NCBI GenBank assembly: GCA_963838805.1
Contig: CAWISK010000002.1
Span: 1-64,000, forward strand
Direction of reading: 5' to 3'
From: CAVRQM01 sp963838805
Lineage (GTDB): Bacteria > Pseudomonadota > Alphaproteobacteria > Acetobacterales > Acetobacteraceae
Length of the DNA stretch: 64,000 nucleotides
Shown here piece after piece: positions 28,097-38,681 of the stretch. The notes below the pieces were generated by a model. It did not search any database and was not told the DNA's origin. It worked only from the letters and a program-made list of their open reading frames with translations. Each line of letters starts with the position of its first letter. The stretch's first letter is position 1. The position numbers and the translations under genes are program-made.

Positions 28097-28157
28097 CGTC
28101 GGGCACTTTCGGCCACCTCTCTCGTTGAGAGCGGCATCAACCGAGAGGCATCCTGGC

Positions 28158-28874
28158 ATGAGCTACGAACTCTATTACTGGCCGTCGATCCAGGGGCGCG
28201 GCGAGTTCGTCCGCCTGGCACTGGAGGAGGCGGGCGCCGACTACATCGACGTGGCCCGCGACGACAATTCGAAGATGATCCGCCTGCTCTCCGGCAAGAA
28301 AGTCGAGACGCCGCCCTTCGCACCGCCCTTCCTGAAATCGGGCGACATGCTGATCGGCCAGACCGCCAACATCCTGCTCTATCTCGGCGGCCGGCACGGT
28401 CTCGCGCCGCAGGACGAGGCGGGACGGCTATGGGCCAACCAGTTGCAGCTCACCATCGCCGATTGGGTGGCGGAAATCCACGACACACATCACCCGGTCG
28501 CGAGCGGCATGTACTACGAGGACCAGAAGGAGGAGGCAGCACGCCGCACGGCCGATTTCCGCGATGTGCGCCTGCCCAAGTTCCTCGGCTATTTCGAGCG
28601 AGTCCTGGAGCGCAATCCGCGGGGCGCCGCGCATCTGATTGGCAACAGCATCAGCTACCCGGATCTATCGTTGTTCCAGGTCATCTCCGGCCTGCTCTAT
28701 GCCTTTCCGCTGACGATGGAGCGGCTTGCGGGCGAGTATCTTCGGGTCATGCAGTTGCATGTGCGGATCGGCCAGCGCCCGCGCATTGCAGCCTACCTCG
28801 CCTCGCCGCGCCGGATCGGCTTCAACGACGAGGGCATCTTCCGCCACTACGACGAGTTGGACGAGCCTGTGTAG
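28158..28874 (+). CDS. Glutathione S-transferase (alpha/mu/pi-like)
   Basis: 238 residues from ATG 28158. YELYYWPSIQGRGEFVRLAL is the N-terminal thioredoxin fold with a Tyr early in the chain as in Y-type GSTs; GQTANILLYLGGRHGL holds the glutathione-binding residues, and ISYPDLSLFQVISGLLYAFP the conserved Asp of the C-terminal domain. The intervening loop (around KKVETPPFAPPFLKSGDMLI) is longer than usual. Detoxification or signalling role not resolvable. Converges with the DUF1479 gene, stop against stop. Confidence 0.88.
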   Translation: MSYELYYWPSIQGRGEFVRLALEEAGADYIDVARDDNSKMIRLLSGKKVETPPFAPPFLKSGDMLIGQTANILLYLGGRHGLAPQDEAGRLWANQLQLTIADWVAEIHDTHHPVASGMYYEDQKEEAARRTADFRDVRLPKFLGYFERVLERNPRGAAHLIGNSISYPDLSLFQVISGLLYAFPLTMERLAGEYLRVMQLHVRIGQRPRIAAYLASPRRIGFNDEGIFRHYDELDEPV

Positions 28875-30110
28875 CTACCAAGCGTCGAACCCCATCTGCC
28901 GCCGTCCGAGCGGCGACAGGTCCGCCTCGGTGGCGCGGCCGGCGAACTCCACCTCGTAGTCCTCGGCGGCGAAATCCGGGGAACTGCGCCCGGCCAGGAA
29001 GGCGTCCTTCTGCAACGGCAGGAAGGCGCGGTTCTTCGCGCAGTCCGGTGCCGCGCCGATGTAGATCACGCTGCTATAGCCGCGGCCGCGATGCTCGTTC
29101 TCGACCGCATGCACCACATCGGGGTGCCACCAAACCGTATCGCCCGGCTGCACGGTGGGAATGGGGATCAGCGCCTTCAGCAGCGGCGCGTGCCACTGCT
29201 CGGTCATCCATAGCGCGCGCCCCGCCTCGGCGCCGCATAGCTCGTCCTCCGGCACGTCGTCGAGCAGCGGGCGCAGCAGCATGTAGACGATGGCATTGGC
29301 GATCGGCACCACTTGCAGCGTACCGCAGCCCGGTCCTTGTTCAGTGAGCGCCGTCCAGCCCTGGAAAGTGCGGAAGACGCGGCACACGGCAGCGGACGGG
29401 ATTTCCTGCGTTTCGGTGCGGTGCGCCGCGTCCCACGGATCGTGCCGTGCCCAGTCGCCGGAAAAGACGTGGCGGTATACTTCGCGATAGGCGGGGTCGA
29501 TCCAGCGTTCCACCGAGCCGCCATCCATGTGCGGCGACAGGCCGAGCGTGCCGTCGCCCGGCTCGCGCTGGCGGATGCGGTCGGCATAGGTGCATTCGCG
29601 GCCCGGCTCGAAATGTCCCTGCCAGGACCACAGGCCGTTCAGCCAGGCGCGGGTGCGCGCCAGCGCCTCGCCCTGGCGCGCCTCGACCTGGGGCTTAGAC
29701 CAATAGATGCCGTAGATCTGCGGCCGGCCGTTCTTCATGCGCGCGAAATACTTGTCCAGGCCCATGCGCGCCTTGGCATGGCCAACGTAGTCGTTGCCGC
29801 GCACGTAGTCCAGCAGTGCCGCATCCCATGCCGATGCCTGCGCGCGCGGGAACACGCCGCGCACCACCGCACAGCCACGACGCAGGATGTCCTGGCGCAC
29901 GGCTTCGGGCACCGTGCCCGCGGCAATATCGGCATAGGCGACCTGCGGCACCACCGCCTCGCCGTCGGCGTGACGCGCGGCGATCTCCGCCGCCTCACGG
30001 CCGAGCGCATCGGCGACCTCGCCAAACACCTCGCGCGCGCGTGGCAGGGCGTGACGCAGCAGGCGCTTGCTCTCGCTCACCCGGTTCGCGACATCAGCGG
30101 CGTCGAGCAT
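28875..30110 (-). CDS. DUF1479 (YbiU) family, Fe(II)/2-oxoglutarate oxygenase-like
   Basis: 411 residues, intact. The family is recognised by GCAVVRGVFPRAQASAWDA, PQIYGIYWSKPQVEARQ, LGLSPHMDGGSVERWIDP, TLQVVPIANAIVYMLLRP and GDTVWWHPDVVHAVENEH. The H-x-D in HMDGG and the late His in VVHAVEN form the 2-His-1-carboxylate triad of Fe(II)/2-oxoglutarate dioxygenases. No substrate is established for YbiU-type proteins. It lies 26 nt downstream of the CDF exporter gene on the same strand, so may be co-transcribed. Confidence 0.87.
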   Translation of the reverse strand: MLDAADVANRVSESKRLLRHALPRAREVFGEVADALGREAAEIAARHADGEAVVPQVAYADIAAGTVPEAVRQDILRRGCAVVRGVFPRAQASAWDAALLDYVRGNDYVGHAKARMGLDKYFARMKNGRPQIYGIYWSKPQVEARQGEALARTRAWLNGLWSWQGHFEPGRECTYADRIRQREPGDGTLGLSPHMDGGSVERWIDPAYREVYRHVFSGDWARHDPWDAAHRTETQEIPSAAVCRVFRTFQGWTALTEQGPGCGTLQVVPIANAIVYMLLRPLLDDVPEDELCGAEAGRALWMTEQWHAPLLKALIPIPTVQPGDTVWWHPDVVHAVENEHRGRGYSSVIYIGAAPDCAKNRAFLPLQKDAFLAGRSSPDFAAEDYEVEFAGRATEADLSPLGRRQMGFDAW

Positions 30111-30136
30111 GATCGGCCCCCGTCAAGGATTGCGTT

Positions 30137-31063
30137 TCAGATGACATGGTCCGGCCGCAGCGCGCACTCATGCGCCATCGCCCCGGTTTCGAGCTGGACC
30201 GTGCAATGGCCGATGCCGAACCGCGCGCGCAACTCATCCGGCAGTCGCCGCAGCATTTCATCGCCATCGGCCCTGTCGGCCAGCACCAGATGCGCGGTCA
30301 GCGCCGTCTCGGTGGTACTCAGGCCCCAGATGTGCAGGTCGTGGACCTCGTCCACGCTGGGCAGGGCGCAGAGATAATGCTGGACCGCGCTCTCATCGAC
30401 GCTCGGAGGCACCGCGGCGAGCGACAGCGTGAGCGAGTCGCGCAACAGCGACCAGGTGCCGGCAACGATCACGGCGCTGACGATCAGGCTCGCGGCCGGG
30501 TCGAGCCATTGCCAACCGGTCAGCAGGATCAGCGCGCCCGCCACCACCACGCCCGCCGCCAGCACCGCATCCGCTGCCATGTGCAGGAAGGCGCCGCGGA
30601 TATTCAGGTCGCCCTTGCGGCCGGAGGCGAACATCAGCGCGGTGGCACCGTTGACAACGATGCCGATGGCGGCCACGGCCATGATCGTGATCCCGGCGGA
30701 TGGCTCGGGCGTCATCAACCGGCGGATCGCCTCCCAGGCAATGCCGCCGGTGACAATCAGCAGCAGCACGGCGTTGCCAAGTGCCGCCAGGATGGAACTG
30801 CCACCCCACCCATAGGTGAAGCGGGCGGTGGGTCGGCGGCGGACCAGATAGGCGGCGAGCCAGGCGCCGCCCAGACCCAGCACGTCGCCCAGATTATGAC
30901 CGGCATCGGCCAGCAGGGCGAGCGAATGCGCGGCCACGCCATACACCGCTTCGGCGACGACGTAGGCGATGTTGAGCGCCATGCCGACGGCGAAGGCGGT
31001 GCCGTACCGAACCGGCGCGTGGTCGTGATGCCCCGCATGGTCGTGTGCGTGGTCATGCGCCAT
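30137..31063 (-). CDS. Cation diffusion facilitator, zinc/cobalt/cadmium type (ZitB/CzcD-like)
   Basis: 308 residues from ATG 31063. His-rich N-terminus (HDHAHDHAGHHDHAP), then six membrane helices with the metal site residues in HSLALLADAGHNLGDVLGL (helix II, H-x3-D pattern) and FLHMAADAVLAAGVVV (helix V), then a cytoplasmic C-terminal domain with VHDLHIWGLSTTETALTAH. It exports Zn2+ (possibly Co2+ or Cd2+) in exchange for protons. A His/Asp/Gly pattern of this kind favours zinc. The upstream region carries a long palindromic repeat. Confidence 0.92.
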   Translation of the reverse strand: MAHDHAHDHAGHHDHAPVRYGTAFAVGMALNIAYVVAEAVYGVAAHSLALLADAGHNLGDVLGLGGAWLAAYLVRRRPTARFTYGWGGSSILAALGNAVLLLIVTGGIAWEAIRRLMTPEPSAGITIMAVAAIGIVVNGATALMFASGRKGDLNIRGAFLHMAADAVLAAGVVVAGALILLTGWQWLDPAASLIVSAVIVAGTWSLLRDSLTLSLAAVPPSVDESAVQHYLCALPSVDEVHDLHIWGLSTTETALTAHLVLADRADGDEMLRRLPDELRARFGIGHCTVQLETGAMAHECALRPDHVI

Positions 31064-31089
31064 GCGGTGTCCCTTCGCTTCGTGGTGGC

Positions 31090-31162
31090 CCCTCATCCAA
31101 CCCTCTCCCCAAGGGAGAGGGCTTTCTGCTCCCTCTCCCTTGGGGAGAGGGTTGGGTGAGGG
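31090..31162. repeat. Long palindromic repeat (REP-like), 32-nt arms
   Basis: Arms at 31090-31121 and 31131-31162 are reverse complements with a single mismatch, separated by a 9-nt loop (CTTTCTGCT). Each arm itself holds the shorter palindrome CCCTCTCCC-CAA-GGGAGAGGG. It lies between the CDF gene start and the end of the ABC substrate-binding gene. As RNA it would form a very stable hairpin and could end or stabilise the ABC transcript. Confidence 0.85.
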
Positions 31163-31177
31163 ATTTCGGCTATCCTA

Positions 31178-32362
31178 TCACCCGAGCACGAAGCGGTTCC
31201 ACCTCGCCACCACCTCGTCGGCGTGTGCCGCCCACCACGGCAACTCGTAGTTGATGAGCTGCGACTTGATGGCGGGCGCGGTGGGCAGGACGGCGAGGCG
31301 CGCGGGCGGGATGTGATCGGCTGCCTTGTCGTTCACGAACCCGTACGGAATCAGCATCGACAGCCGCGCCTGCGAGATCGGCAGGGTGATGAAGGCGCAG
31401 AGTTTCTGCCCGTTGCTTGCGTTGGCCGCACCACGCGGAATCCCCCAGACATCGGTGCGCAACAACTGGTTCTTCCAGATGATGTCGACCGGGGCACCGG
31501 TTGCCTGGATGGCGGCGATACGGCCGTTCCACGCGGTCGCCATCACCACCTCGTTGTCGTTCAGCAACTGCGCCGGCTGCGCGCCCGCGGTCCACCACTT
31601 CACGACATCGGGCTTGACGCGGCCCAGGCTCTTGAAGGCGCGGTCGAGGTCGATCGGATAGACCTTGGACGGCTCCACGCCGTCCGCCATGACGGCGAGT
31701 TCCAGATCGGCCTGCGTGCCGGAGGCGCCCGATTGCATCGAGCGCGGGCCGGGAAAACCCTTCCTGTCCCACAGATCGTCGGTGCTGGCAGGCATTCTGC
31801 CTTTGAAGCCGTCACGCCGGAAGGCGATGATCTGCGCATAGGGCAGCATCGCGAAATACAGTTTTGCGCGGAACGCCTTGTCGATGTTCGCGGTATCGAA
31901 CAGCGAGTAGTCGATCGGCTCCCAGTAATCGCCCTTGGAGGCGAGGTTCACGACGTCGGCACCTTCCATCTCGGTCACGTCGTATTCCGGGTTCTTCACA
32001 TCGACCATTGCCTTGACCTTGGCGGGGTCGGGGCCTTCGCTCTCGATCACCTTGATGCCGGAAAGCTCTTGGAACGGCTTGAAATAGGCCTGCCGCTGCG
32101 CGTCCTGGAACGCGCCGCCATAGGAGCAGACGCGCACCACGCCGCTGCCCTTCAGATTGTCCGGGATCGAGGTCATGGCGGGCAGGTTGGGGGCCGTTGC
32201 CGCCATCGCCGGAGTGAAGGCGAATTGCCGCGTCATCGCCGCCGCCGCGGCGGCCGAGAGGCCGAAGGCGGCGGCGTTGCGGATGAAGCTTCGCCGCGTA
32301 CCATCGGCGATGTGCGGCGGCTCGGCTGCCATGCGACGCAGCAGGTCATTCGGATCGGTCAT
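31178..32362 (-). CDS. ABC transporter substrate-binding protein, PotD-like, with Tat signal
   Basis: 394 residues from ATG 32362, behind GGGAGGA. The signal region is long and twin-arginine: TRRSFIRNAAAFGL followed by a hydrophobic Ala-rich stretch and AMA, so export is probably through Tat. The mature part is a type II periplasmic binding protein of the putrescine/spermidine group: VVRVCSYGGAFQDAQRQAYF, YDVTEMEGADVVNLASKGDY, VVMATAWNGRIAAIQATGAP. It is the last gene of a three-gene set with two permeases, and the ATPase is divergent. Polyamine or a related small molecule is the likely ligand, unproven. Confidence 0.88.
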   Translation of the reverse strand: MTDPNDLLRRMAAEPPHIADGTRRSFIRNAAAFGLSAAAAAAMTRQFAFTPAMAATAPNLPAMTSIPDNLKGSGVVRVCSYGGAFQDAQRQAYFKPFQELSGIKVIESEGPDPAKVKAMVDVKNPEYDVTEMEGADVVNLASKGDYWEPIDYSLFDTANIDKAFRAKLYFAMLPYAQIIAFRRDGFKGRMPASTDDLWDRKGFPGPRSMQSGASGTQADLELAVMADGVEPSKVYPIDLDRAFKSLGRVKPDVVKWWTAGAQPAQLLNDNEVVMATAWNGRIAAIQATGAPVDIIWKNQLLRTDVWGIPRGAANASNGQKLCAFITLPISQARLSMLIPYGFVNDKAADHIPPARLAVLPTAPAIKSQLINYELPWWAAHADEVVARWNRFVLG

Positions 32363-32394
32363 GGTCGTCCTCCCGTTCTTGTTTTCTTGGCGGA

Positions 32395-33204
32395 TCATGC
32401 GAGTTCCAGCACTGGCGCGCGGCGCCGTTGGCTGCGGCGGCGCAGCAGTTCCGCCCCCAGCATCAGGCTCGTGGTAATGGCGATCAGCATGGTCGAGACG
32501 GCGGCGATGGTGGGGTCGAGGTTGAAATGCATCTGCTCCCACATCCGCCGAGGCAGGGTGACGGCGGTGCTGCCGGACAGATAGAGCGCCACCAGCAGCT
32601 CGTCGAACGAGGTGATGAAGGCGAACACGGCGCCCGCGAAGATGCCCGGCCGGATCAGCGGCAACGTCACCTGCCGGAACGCACCAATCGGCGTGGCCCC
32701 CAAGGTCAGTGCCGCCTGTTCCAGCCTGCGGTCCACGCCTTGCAAGGCGGCGGTGACGTTGATCACCACGAACGGCACCGCGAGGCAGGTGTGCGCGACC
32801 ACGAGTGCGATCGGATGGCCCACCATGCCGTAGCGCGCATAGGCGAAATAGACCCCGATCGCCACGATGATGCCCGGTGCGATGATCGGCGACAGCAGGA
32901 AGGCGGCCACCAGCCGCTTGCCGGGGAATTCCACGCGCGCCAGCGCCAGCGCCGCCGGCGTGCCCAGCAGCACCGACAGCGCCGTAACCGACAGCCCGAC
33001 CCAGATGCTGATCCAGGCGGAATCCGTCCATTCGCCGCGGTCGAAGAAATTGCGGTACCATTGCAGGCTGAAACCCGGCGGCGGAAACGTCAGGAACTTC
33101 CCGGCGGAGAACGACAACGGCACCACGACGGCTACCGGCAGCAGCAGATACACGAAGACGAGTGTGACCAGCCCCAGCAGCAGGGCGCTCGGCAGGCGGT
33201 TCAT
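32395..33204 (-). CDS. ABC transporter permease, PotC-like
   Basis: 269 residues, six predicted membrane helices, and the EAA loop QAALTLGATPIGAFRQVTLP that contacts the ATPase. The start ATG (33204) overlaps the stop of the other permease by 4 nt, so the two are translationally coupled and probably form a heterodimer. The substrate-binding gene follows after 32 nt. Confidence 0.92.
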   Translation of the reverse strand: MNRLPSALLLGLVTLVFVYLLLPVAVVVPLSFSAGKFLTFPPPGFSLQWYRNFFDRGEWTDSAWISIWVGLSVTALSVLLGTPAALALARVEFPGKRLVAAFLLSPIIAPGIIVAIGVYFAYARYGMVGHPIALVVAHTCLAVPFVVINVTAALQGVDRRLEQAALTLGATPIGAFRQVTLPLIRPGIFAGAVFAFITSFDELLVALYLSGSTAVTLPRRMWEQMHFNLDPTIAAVSTMLIAITTSLMLGAELLRRRSQRRRAPVLELA

Positions 33205-34055
33205 ACCAGCCGGTCCACCCGCGTCACGCGGGTAAAGACGACGAATGCCACCAGCACGACGGCCAGCAGCACCGCCGCCATTGCGGAGGCGGAGGGCCAG
33301 TTCAGCAGCCCCACCTGATCGCTGATCAGCATGGAGATCATCACGTCGCCGGTGCCGCCCACCAGCGCCGGGGTGATGTAGAAGCCGATCGACAGCGTGA
33401 ACACCAGCACGCAGCCGGCGGAAATTCCGCGCAACGACAGCGGCAGCAGCACCTGCCGCGCCGCCGCCAGCGGGCCGGCACCCAGCCCGCTCGCCGCCTG
33501 CATCAGCCGCCAGTCCAGGCCGCGCAGCGCCGCGTAGATCGGCAGGATCATGAACGGCAGCAGCACATGCACCATCGCCACGATCACAGCGAACCGGGTG
33601 TTGAGCAGCCGCAGCGGCCGGTCGATGGCGCCCACGAACAGCAGCAGGTTGTTGATGATGCCGTTTCGGCCCAGCAGCACGGTCCAGGCATAGGTGCGCA
33701 CCAGGATGCTGGTCCAGAACGGCACCAGCACCAGCAGCATCAGCAGGTTCGCGCGGTCGCGGCTGGCCCGCGCCATGACATAGGCGACCGGGTAGCCGAG
33801 CAGCAGGCAGAATGCGGTCACGATCAGGCTGACGCTGGCGGTGATCCACATCACTCGCCAGAACACGTCGCTTTCCAGCACCCCTCCGAACACGGCCAGG
33901 CTCCAGACCTTGCCCGGAGTGGGGCCATGCATGCTTTGCAGCAGCATCGCCCCGAGCGGATAGGCGTAGAACACCAGCAGCCAAGCCAGCACCGGCACCG
34001 CCAGCAGCAGGCGCCGGTCCCGGAACGCGGCAAGGCTGGCTGCAGCGTCTGCCAT
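33201..34055 (-). CDS. ABC transporter permease, PotB-like
   Basis: 284 residues with six hydrophobic segments and the EAA motif MQAASGLGAGPLAAARQVLL. The N-terminus RDRRLLLAVPVLAWLLVFYA is a typical first helix. First gene of the minus-strand transport operon; the promoter should be in the 119 bp shared with the divergent ATPase gene. Confidence 0.92.
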   Translation of the reverse strand: MADAAASLAAFRDRRLLLAVPVLAWLLVFYAYPLGAMLLQSMHGPTPGKVWSLAVFGGVLESDVFWRVMWITASVSLIVTAFCLLLGYPVAYVMARASRDRANLLMLLVLVPFWTSILVRTYAWTVLLGRNGIINNLLLFVGAIDRPLRLLNTRFAVIVAMVHVLLPFMILPIYAALRGLDWRLMQAASGLGAGPLAAARQVLLPLSLRGISAGCVLVFTLSIGFYITPALVGGTGDVMISMLISDQVGLLNWPSASAMAAVLLAVVLVAFVVFTRVTRVDRLV

Positions 34056-34174
34056 GCGGACCCGTCCGTTCCCCCTGGCCCGGAGTATGAACCGGGGTTG
34101 CCGCCCGTCAACTCGCCCGCTCTCGACACGGCCCGCGCCATCGCGGAGCATGGCGGCGGGAGAGGGGGCCGCGC

Positions 34175-35283
<1,109 letters not shown>

Positions 35284-35285
35284 CG

Positions 35286-35861
35286 ATGGAAAAGGACCGG
35301 CTGGTCGCGTTCACTGACGGGGTGATCGCCGTCATCATCACCATCATGGTGCTGGAGATGAAGGTGCCGCACGACACCAGCTTCCGCGCGCTGCTGGCGA
35401 TATCGCCGGTGTTTCTGAGCTACGTTCTGAGTTTCATCTACGTATCGATCTACTGGAACAACCATCACCACTTCTTCCAGCTGGTGGAGCAGGTGGACGG
35501 GGTGGTGCTGTGGGGCAACCTGCATCTGCTGTTCTGGCTGTCGCTGATCCCGTTCGCCACGGGGTGGATGGGCGAGAACCATTTCGCCGCCCTGCCGACG
35601 GCAATCTATGGCGTGGTGCTGCTGATGGCGGCGGCTGCGTGGTACGTGATGCAGACGGTGGTCATCCGAGCGCAGGGCAAGGACTCGGCGCTGGCGCGGG
35701 CGTTGGGCGGCGATATCAAGGGCAAGGCCTCGCCGCTCTTCTATGCGGCGGGAATCGCTTGCGCGTTCATCGACACACGGATCGCCGACGCGATCTATGT
35801 GCTGGTGGCGCTGATGTGGCTGGTGCCGGATCGGCGCGTCGAGAGGATGGTGCGGCGGTGA
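35286..35861 (+). CDS. TMEM175-like (DUF1211) membrane protein
   Basis: 191 residues, six hydrophobic segments. It opens RLVAFTDGVIAVIITIMVLE, the R-x3-F-(S/T)-D-G-V motif of the bacterial TMEM175 family, which includes weakly selective K+ channels. The family normally carries two repeats of three or six helices; one copy here suggests a tetramer. It begins 2 nt after the ATPase stop, which may be chance packing. Ion-channel function is an inference from family. Confidence 0.85.
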   Translation: MEKDRLVAFTDGVIAVIITIMVLEMKVPHDTSFRALLAISPVFLSYVLSFIYVSIYWNNHHHFFQLVEQVDGVVLWGNLHLLFWLSLIPFATGWMGENHFAALPTAIYGVVLLMAAAAWYVMQTVVIRAQGKDSALARALGGDIKGKASPLFYAAGIACAFIDTRIADAIYVLVALMWLVPDRRVERMVRR

Positions 35862-35895
35862 TAGGGGATCGTCCGACCGAGGCGAGCGGCCAGGC

Positions 35896-35970
35896 TGGTT
35901 GGGGCGGAAGGATTCGAACCTTCGCATGGCGGATTCAAAGTCCGCTGCCTTACCGCTTGGCGACGCCCCA
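35896..35970 (-). tRNA. tRNA-Gln (anticodon UUG)
   Basis: Read on the minus strand the 75-nt sequence begins TGGGGCG and folds as a cloverleaf: acceptor TGGGGCG/CGCCCCA, D arm with AAGCGGTAAGGC, anticodon stem GCGGA/TCCGC around the loop CTTTGAA (anticodon TTG), T arm GAAGG-TTCGAAT-CCTTC. Discriminator A and an encoded CCA are at 35896-35899. It lies 35 nt downstream of the ispE stop, on the same strand. Confidence 0.97.
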
Positions 35971-36005
35971 ACAGCCCCGCCTCAATAGGCCGCCGCCGCC
36001 GCCCT

Positions 36006-36876
36006 TCAACCGGATGCGGCGCACCGCCCCATACCCACCAGCCGGGCCGCTCCAATACCCGCGCCGCGCGCCGTGCCTGTGCGGCGTCGGCGAACAGGCC
36101 GAAGCAGGTCGCGCCCGGACCCGCTCATGCGCGCGAGCAGGCAGTCCGGCGCGGCGCGCAGCGCGTCCAGCACCGTGCCGATGAGGGGACAGAGACAGCC
36201 GCGCCGGCTGCTCCAGATCATTGCCGAGCCGCGCCAGATCGGCGGCCATCGCGCCCGCGTCCGCCCAGCCGGCGGGGAGTGCCGCGGGGGCCGAGAACGC
36301 CGCACCGGCGCGGGCGCGGAACACCTCGGGTGTCGCGAGGGCCACGCCGGGATTGACCAGCAGCAGCCCGAAACCGGGCAGTGCCGGGGCAGGGGCCAAC
36401 ACCTCGCCGATCCCGCCCATGCGTGCCGGGCGACCGGCCACGCACACCGGCACGTCGGCACCGATCGCCCGCGCCATCTCGGCCAGCGCCGAAGCGGGCA
36501 GCGAGACGTCCCATAGCCGCCCCAGCAGCCGCAGCGCGGCCGCGGCATCGGCCGAGCCGCCGCCGATGCCCGAGGCGACGGGCAGGTGCTTGTCCAGCGT
36601 GATCCGCGCCCCGCCCGCAACGCCCGCGGCTTCCGCCAACGCCCGCGCCGCGCGCAGCACGAGATTATCCGCCAGTGCCGAGGCAAGGGCCGCGGCACCC
36701 GGTCCGGTGATCCGCAGATCGAAGGTCTCGGCCGGCTCCGCGGAGAGACGGTCGGCAGCGCCGGCGAACACCACCAGACTGTCCAGCAAGTGATAGCCGT
36801 CCGGCCGCCGCCCCGTGACATGCAGGAACAGGTTCACCTTGGCCGGCGCGGCCTCGCTGAGCACGATTTCGTCCAC
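36006..36876 (-). CDS. ispE: 4-diphosphocytidyl-2-C-methyl-D-erythritol kinase, frameshifted near the end
   Basis: GHMP kinase of the non-mevalonate isoprenoid pathway. AAPAKVNLFLHVTGRRPDGY holds the catalytic Asp region and PVASGIGGGSADAAAALRLL the GHMP ATP-binding loop. Near 36195 the frame breaks; the C-terminal motif LLARMSGSGATCFGLFAD is partly in another frame, and a second shift near 36110 is needed to reach the stop at 36006. The gene is essential in bacteria using this pathway, so the shifts are probably errors. It follows the TPR lipoprotein gene by 9 nt and may be co-transcribed. Confidence 0.9.
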
Positions 36877-36885
36877 GCCGGTTTG

Positions 36886-38601
36886 CTAGGGCTGGGTCTT
36901 GGCCGGCGGCTGGTTGGCGGCATCGACCTCGCGCAATTTCTTCTGCAGGGCGGCGGCTTCGTCGGCCGCGGGCTTCAGGGTCAGGGCGCGGCGCCATTGG
37001 AACGCCGCCTCCAGCGGCCGGTTGGCGGCGCGGTAGGCGTCGCCCAGATGGCCGTTGATGACCGGGTCCTCGGGTTCCAGCTCGACCGCGTGCTCAAGCT
37101 GCTTCACCGCGTCGGCCACGTTGCCCTGGCGCAGCTCGACCCAGCCCAGGCTGTCGATGATCGCCCCGTCATTGGGCCGCAGCGCCACCGCCCGCTCGAT
37201 CATCTGCCGTGCGCGCGCCAGATTGGCGCCCTGCTCGGTCCAGCTATAGCCGAGATAGTTCAGCACGAACGGCTCGTCCGGCGACAGCGCCAGGGCGTGC
37301 TCGAAATCCGCCTCCGCCTGCGGCCAGCGATGCGCCTGCTCGAGGGCGATGCCGCGCGCGTAGAACAGCGGCCAGTTGGCCTTCGTCGGGTTCGGCACCC
37401 GTGCCACCGCCTGGTCGTACGCCGCCACCGCCTGGGCGGGGTGGTCCTCGGCGCGCAGCAGGCTGCCCTGCATGGTCCAGGGCTCCGGCCGGTCCGGATA
37501 GGTCTTCTCCATACGCGCCAGCAGCGACAGCGCCTCCTGCGTGCGGCCGAGCTGGTCGAGCAGGGCGGCGCGGCGCAGGTCCACCAGGCCGGCGAGCGGA
37601 TCGTCGGCCGCGACGGGTGCCAGCGCGGCGAGCGCCTGTTCCGGCTGCTTCGCCTCGGCACTGATCTCCGCCGATAGCAGGCGTGCGGCTGTCAGATCGG
37701 GGCGCAGTTGCAACGCCAGGTGCAGCAGCAGCGCCGCGTAGTCGTTGGCGTCCTGCGTGCGCAGCGAGGCGGCCAGTGCCAGATAGGCCTCTGCCATGCC
37801 GTCCGTCGCGCTGGCCACTTGCCGCTGGGCAATGCCGCGCTCCAGGGCGGGCAGGGCAATGGCGAGATCCGGGCTGCTCGCCACCAGCCCGCGTATGGTG
37901 CGATCGGCCGCGGCGGCGTCGCCCTGCCGCGCCTCCCAGCTCGCCAGCATCCGCGCCAATTCCAGGTTCATCTCGCCGAAGGCGCCCTGGGCGGCGCGAT
38001 ACAGCCGGGTCGCCTCCGGATCGCGGTGGCCGAGATCGGCGATGAGTGCTGCGTGCAGCACATAGACGGCGTGGAACCGCTCGCCCTGGAGATAGGGCCG
38101 CAGCGTCGCCAGCGCGAGGTCGGCCCGGCCGCCGCCGAACTGCGTCCAGGCGAGCAGCAGCGGCTGCAATACCTGGGTCATGCCCTGCATCGGCAAGGCG
38201 GCAGCACGGTTCTGCGCCTCGCCCCAGTCGCCGCGCCGGGCGGCGAGGTCGGCCAGATAGAGCTGGGCGATCGGGCTGTCGGGCTGGGCGCGCGCCAGGC
38301 TTTCGGTCTGCGGCCGGTCGGTCAGCAGACAGGCCAGGAAGGCCTGCTGCACCAGGTCGGGGTCGCCGGGTTCGCGCGTAAGGGCGCGCAGGAACGCGCC
38401 GGCGGCGGTTTGCAGATCGCCCTGCTGGCCGGCGAAGCGGCCCACCAGGAAGCCGCCGCTGACCGAGCTGAGCGTCCCGTGCGATCGCGGCGCGGCACCG
38501 GCCACCGGCCCGAGCGAGGCTGCTGTCCCCGAGGCGGCGCAGGCCGACAGGAGGGACAGGACCAGAAGAGCGGAGCGATGAAGCGAACGCATATGCTGCA
38601 T
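36886..38601 (-). CDS. TPR-repeat lipoprotein
   Basis: 571 residues, intact. The N-terminus (HRSALLVLSLLSACAASG) is a lipoprotein signal with lipobox LSAC. The rest is almost entirely helical repeats; the C-terminal half has clear TPR units, e.g. FVLNYLGYSWTEQGANLARA and AIIDSLGWVELRQGNVADA. Similar proteins occur in many alphaproteobacteria upstream of ispE. The role is not established; the localisation would be the outer membrane, facing the periplasm. Confidence 0.88.
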   Translation of the reverse strand: MQHMRSLHRSALLVLSLLSACAASGTAASLGPVAGAAPRSHGTLSSVSGGFLVGRFAGQQGDLQTAAGAFLRALTREPGDPDLVQQAFLACLLTDRPQTESLARAQPDSPIAQLYLADLAARRGDWGEAQNRAAALPMQGMTQVLQPLLLAWTQFGGGRADLALATLRPYLQGERFHAVYVLHAALIADLGHRDPEATRLYRAAQGAFGEMNLELARMLASWEARQGDAAAADRTIRGLVASSPDLAIALPALERGIAQRQVASATDGMAEAYLALAASLRTQDANDYAALLLHLALQLRPDLTAARLLSAEISAEAKQPEQALAALAPVAADDPLAGLVDLRRAALLDQLGRTQEALSLLARMEKTYPDRPEPWTMQGSLLRAEDHPAQAVAAYDQAVARVPNPTKANWPLFYARGIALEQAHRWPQAEADFEHALALSPDEPFVLNYLGYSWTEQGANLARARQMIERAVALRPNDGAIIDSLGWVELRQGNVADAVKQLEHAVELEPEDPVINGHLGDAYRAANRPLEAAFQWRRALTLKPAADEAAALQKKLREVDAANQPPAKTQP

Positions 38602-38681
38602 GGCGCAAAACTATCAGGCGCGGAAGCGCAGCGCCATGCCGGCGCTTGCGCGCATCGCGGCCCGGTCGGATTGTGGCCCGC

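Noticed and set aside
35950..36005. ispE continuing toward the tRNA gene
   Set aside because: The frame that runs to 35950 has lost the GHMP C-terminal motif; the frame ending at 36006 is the better end.
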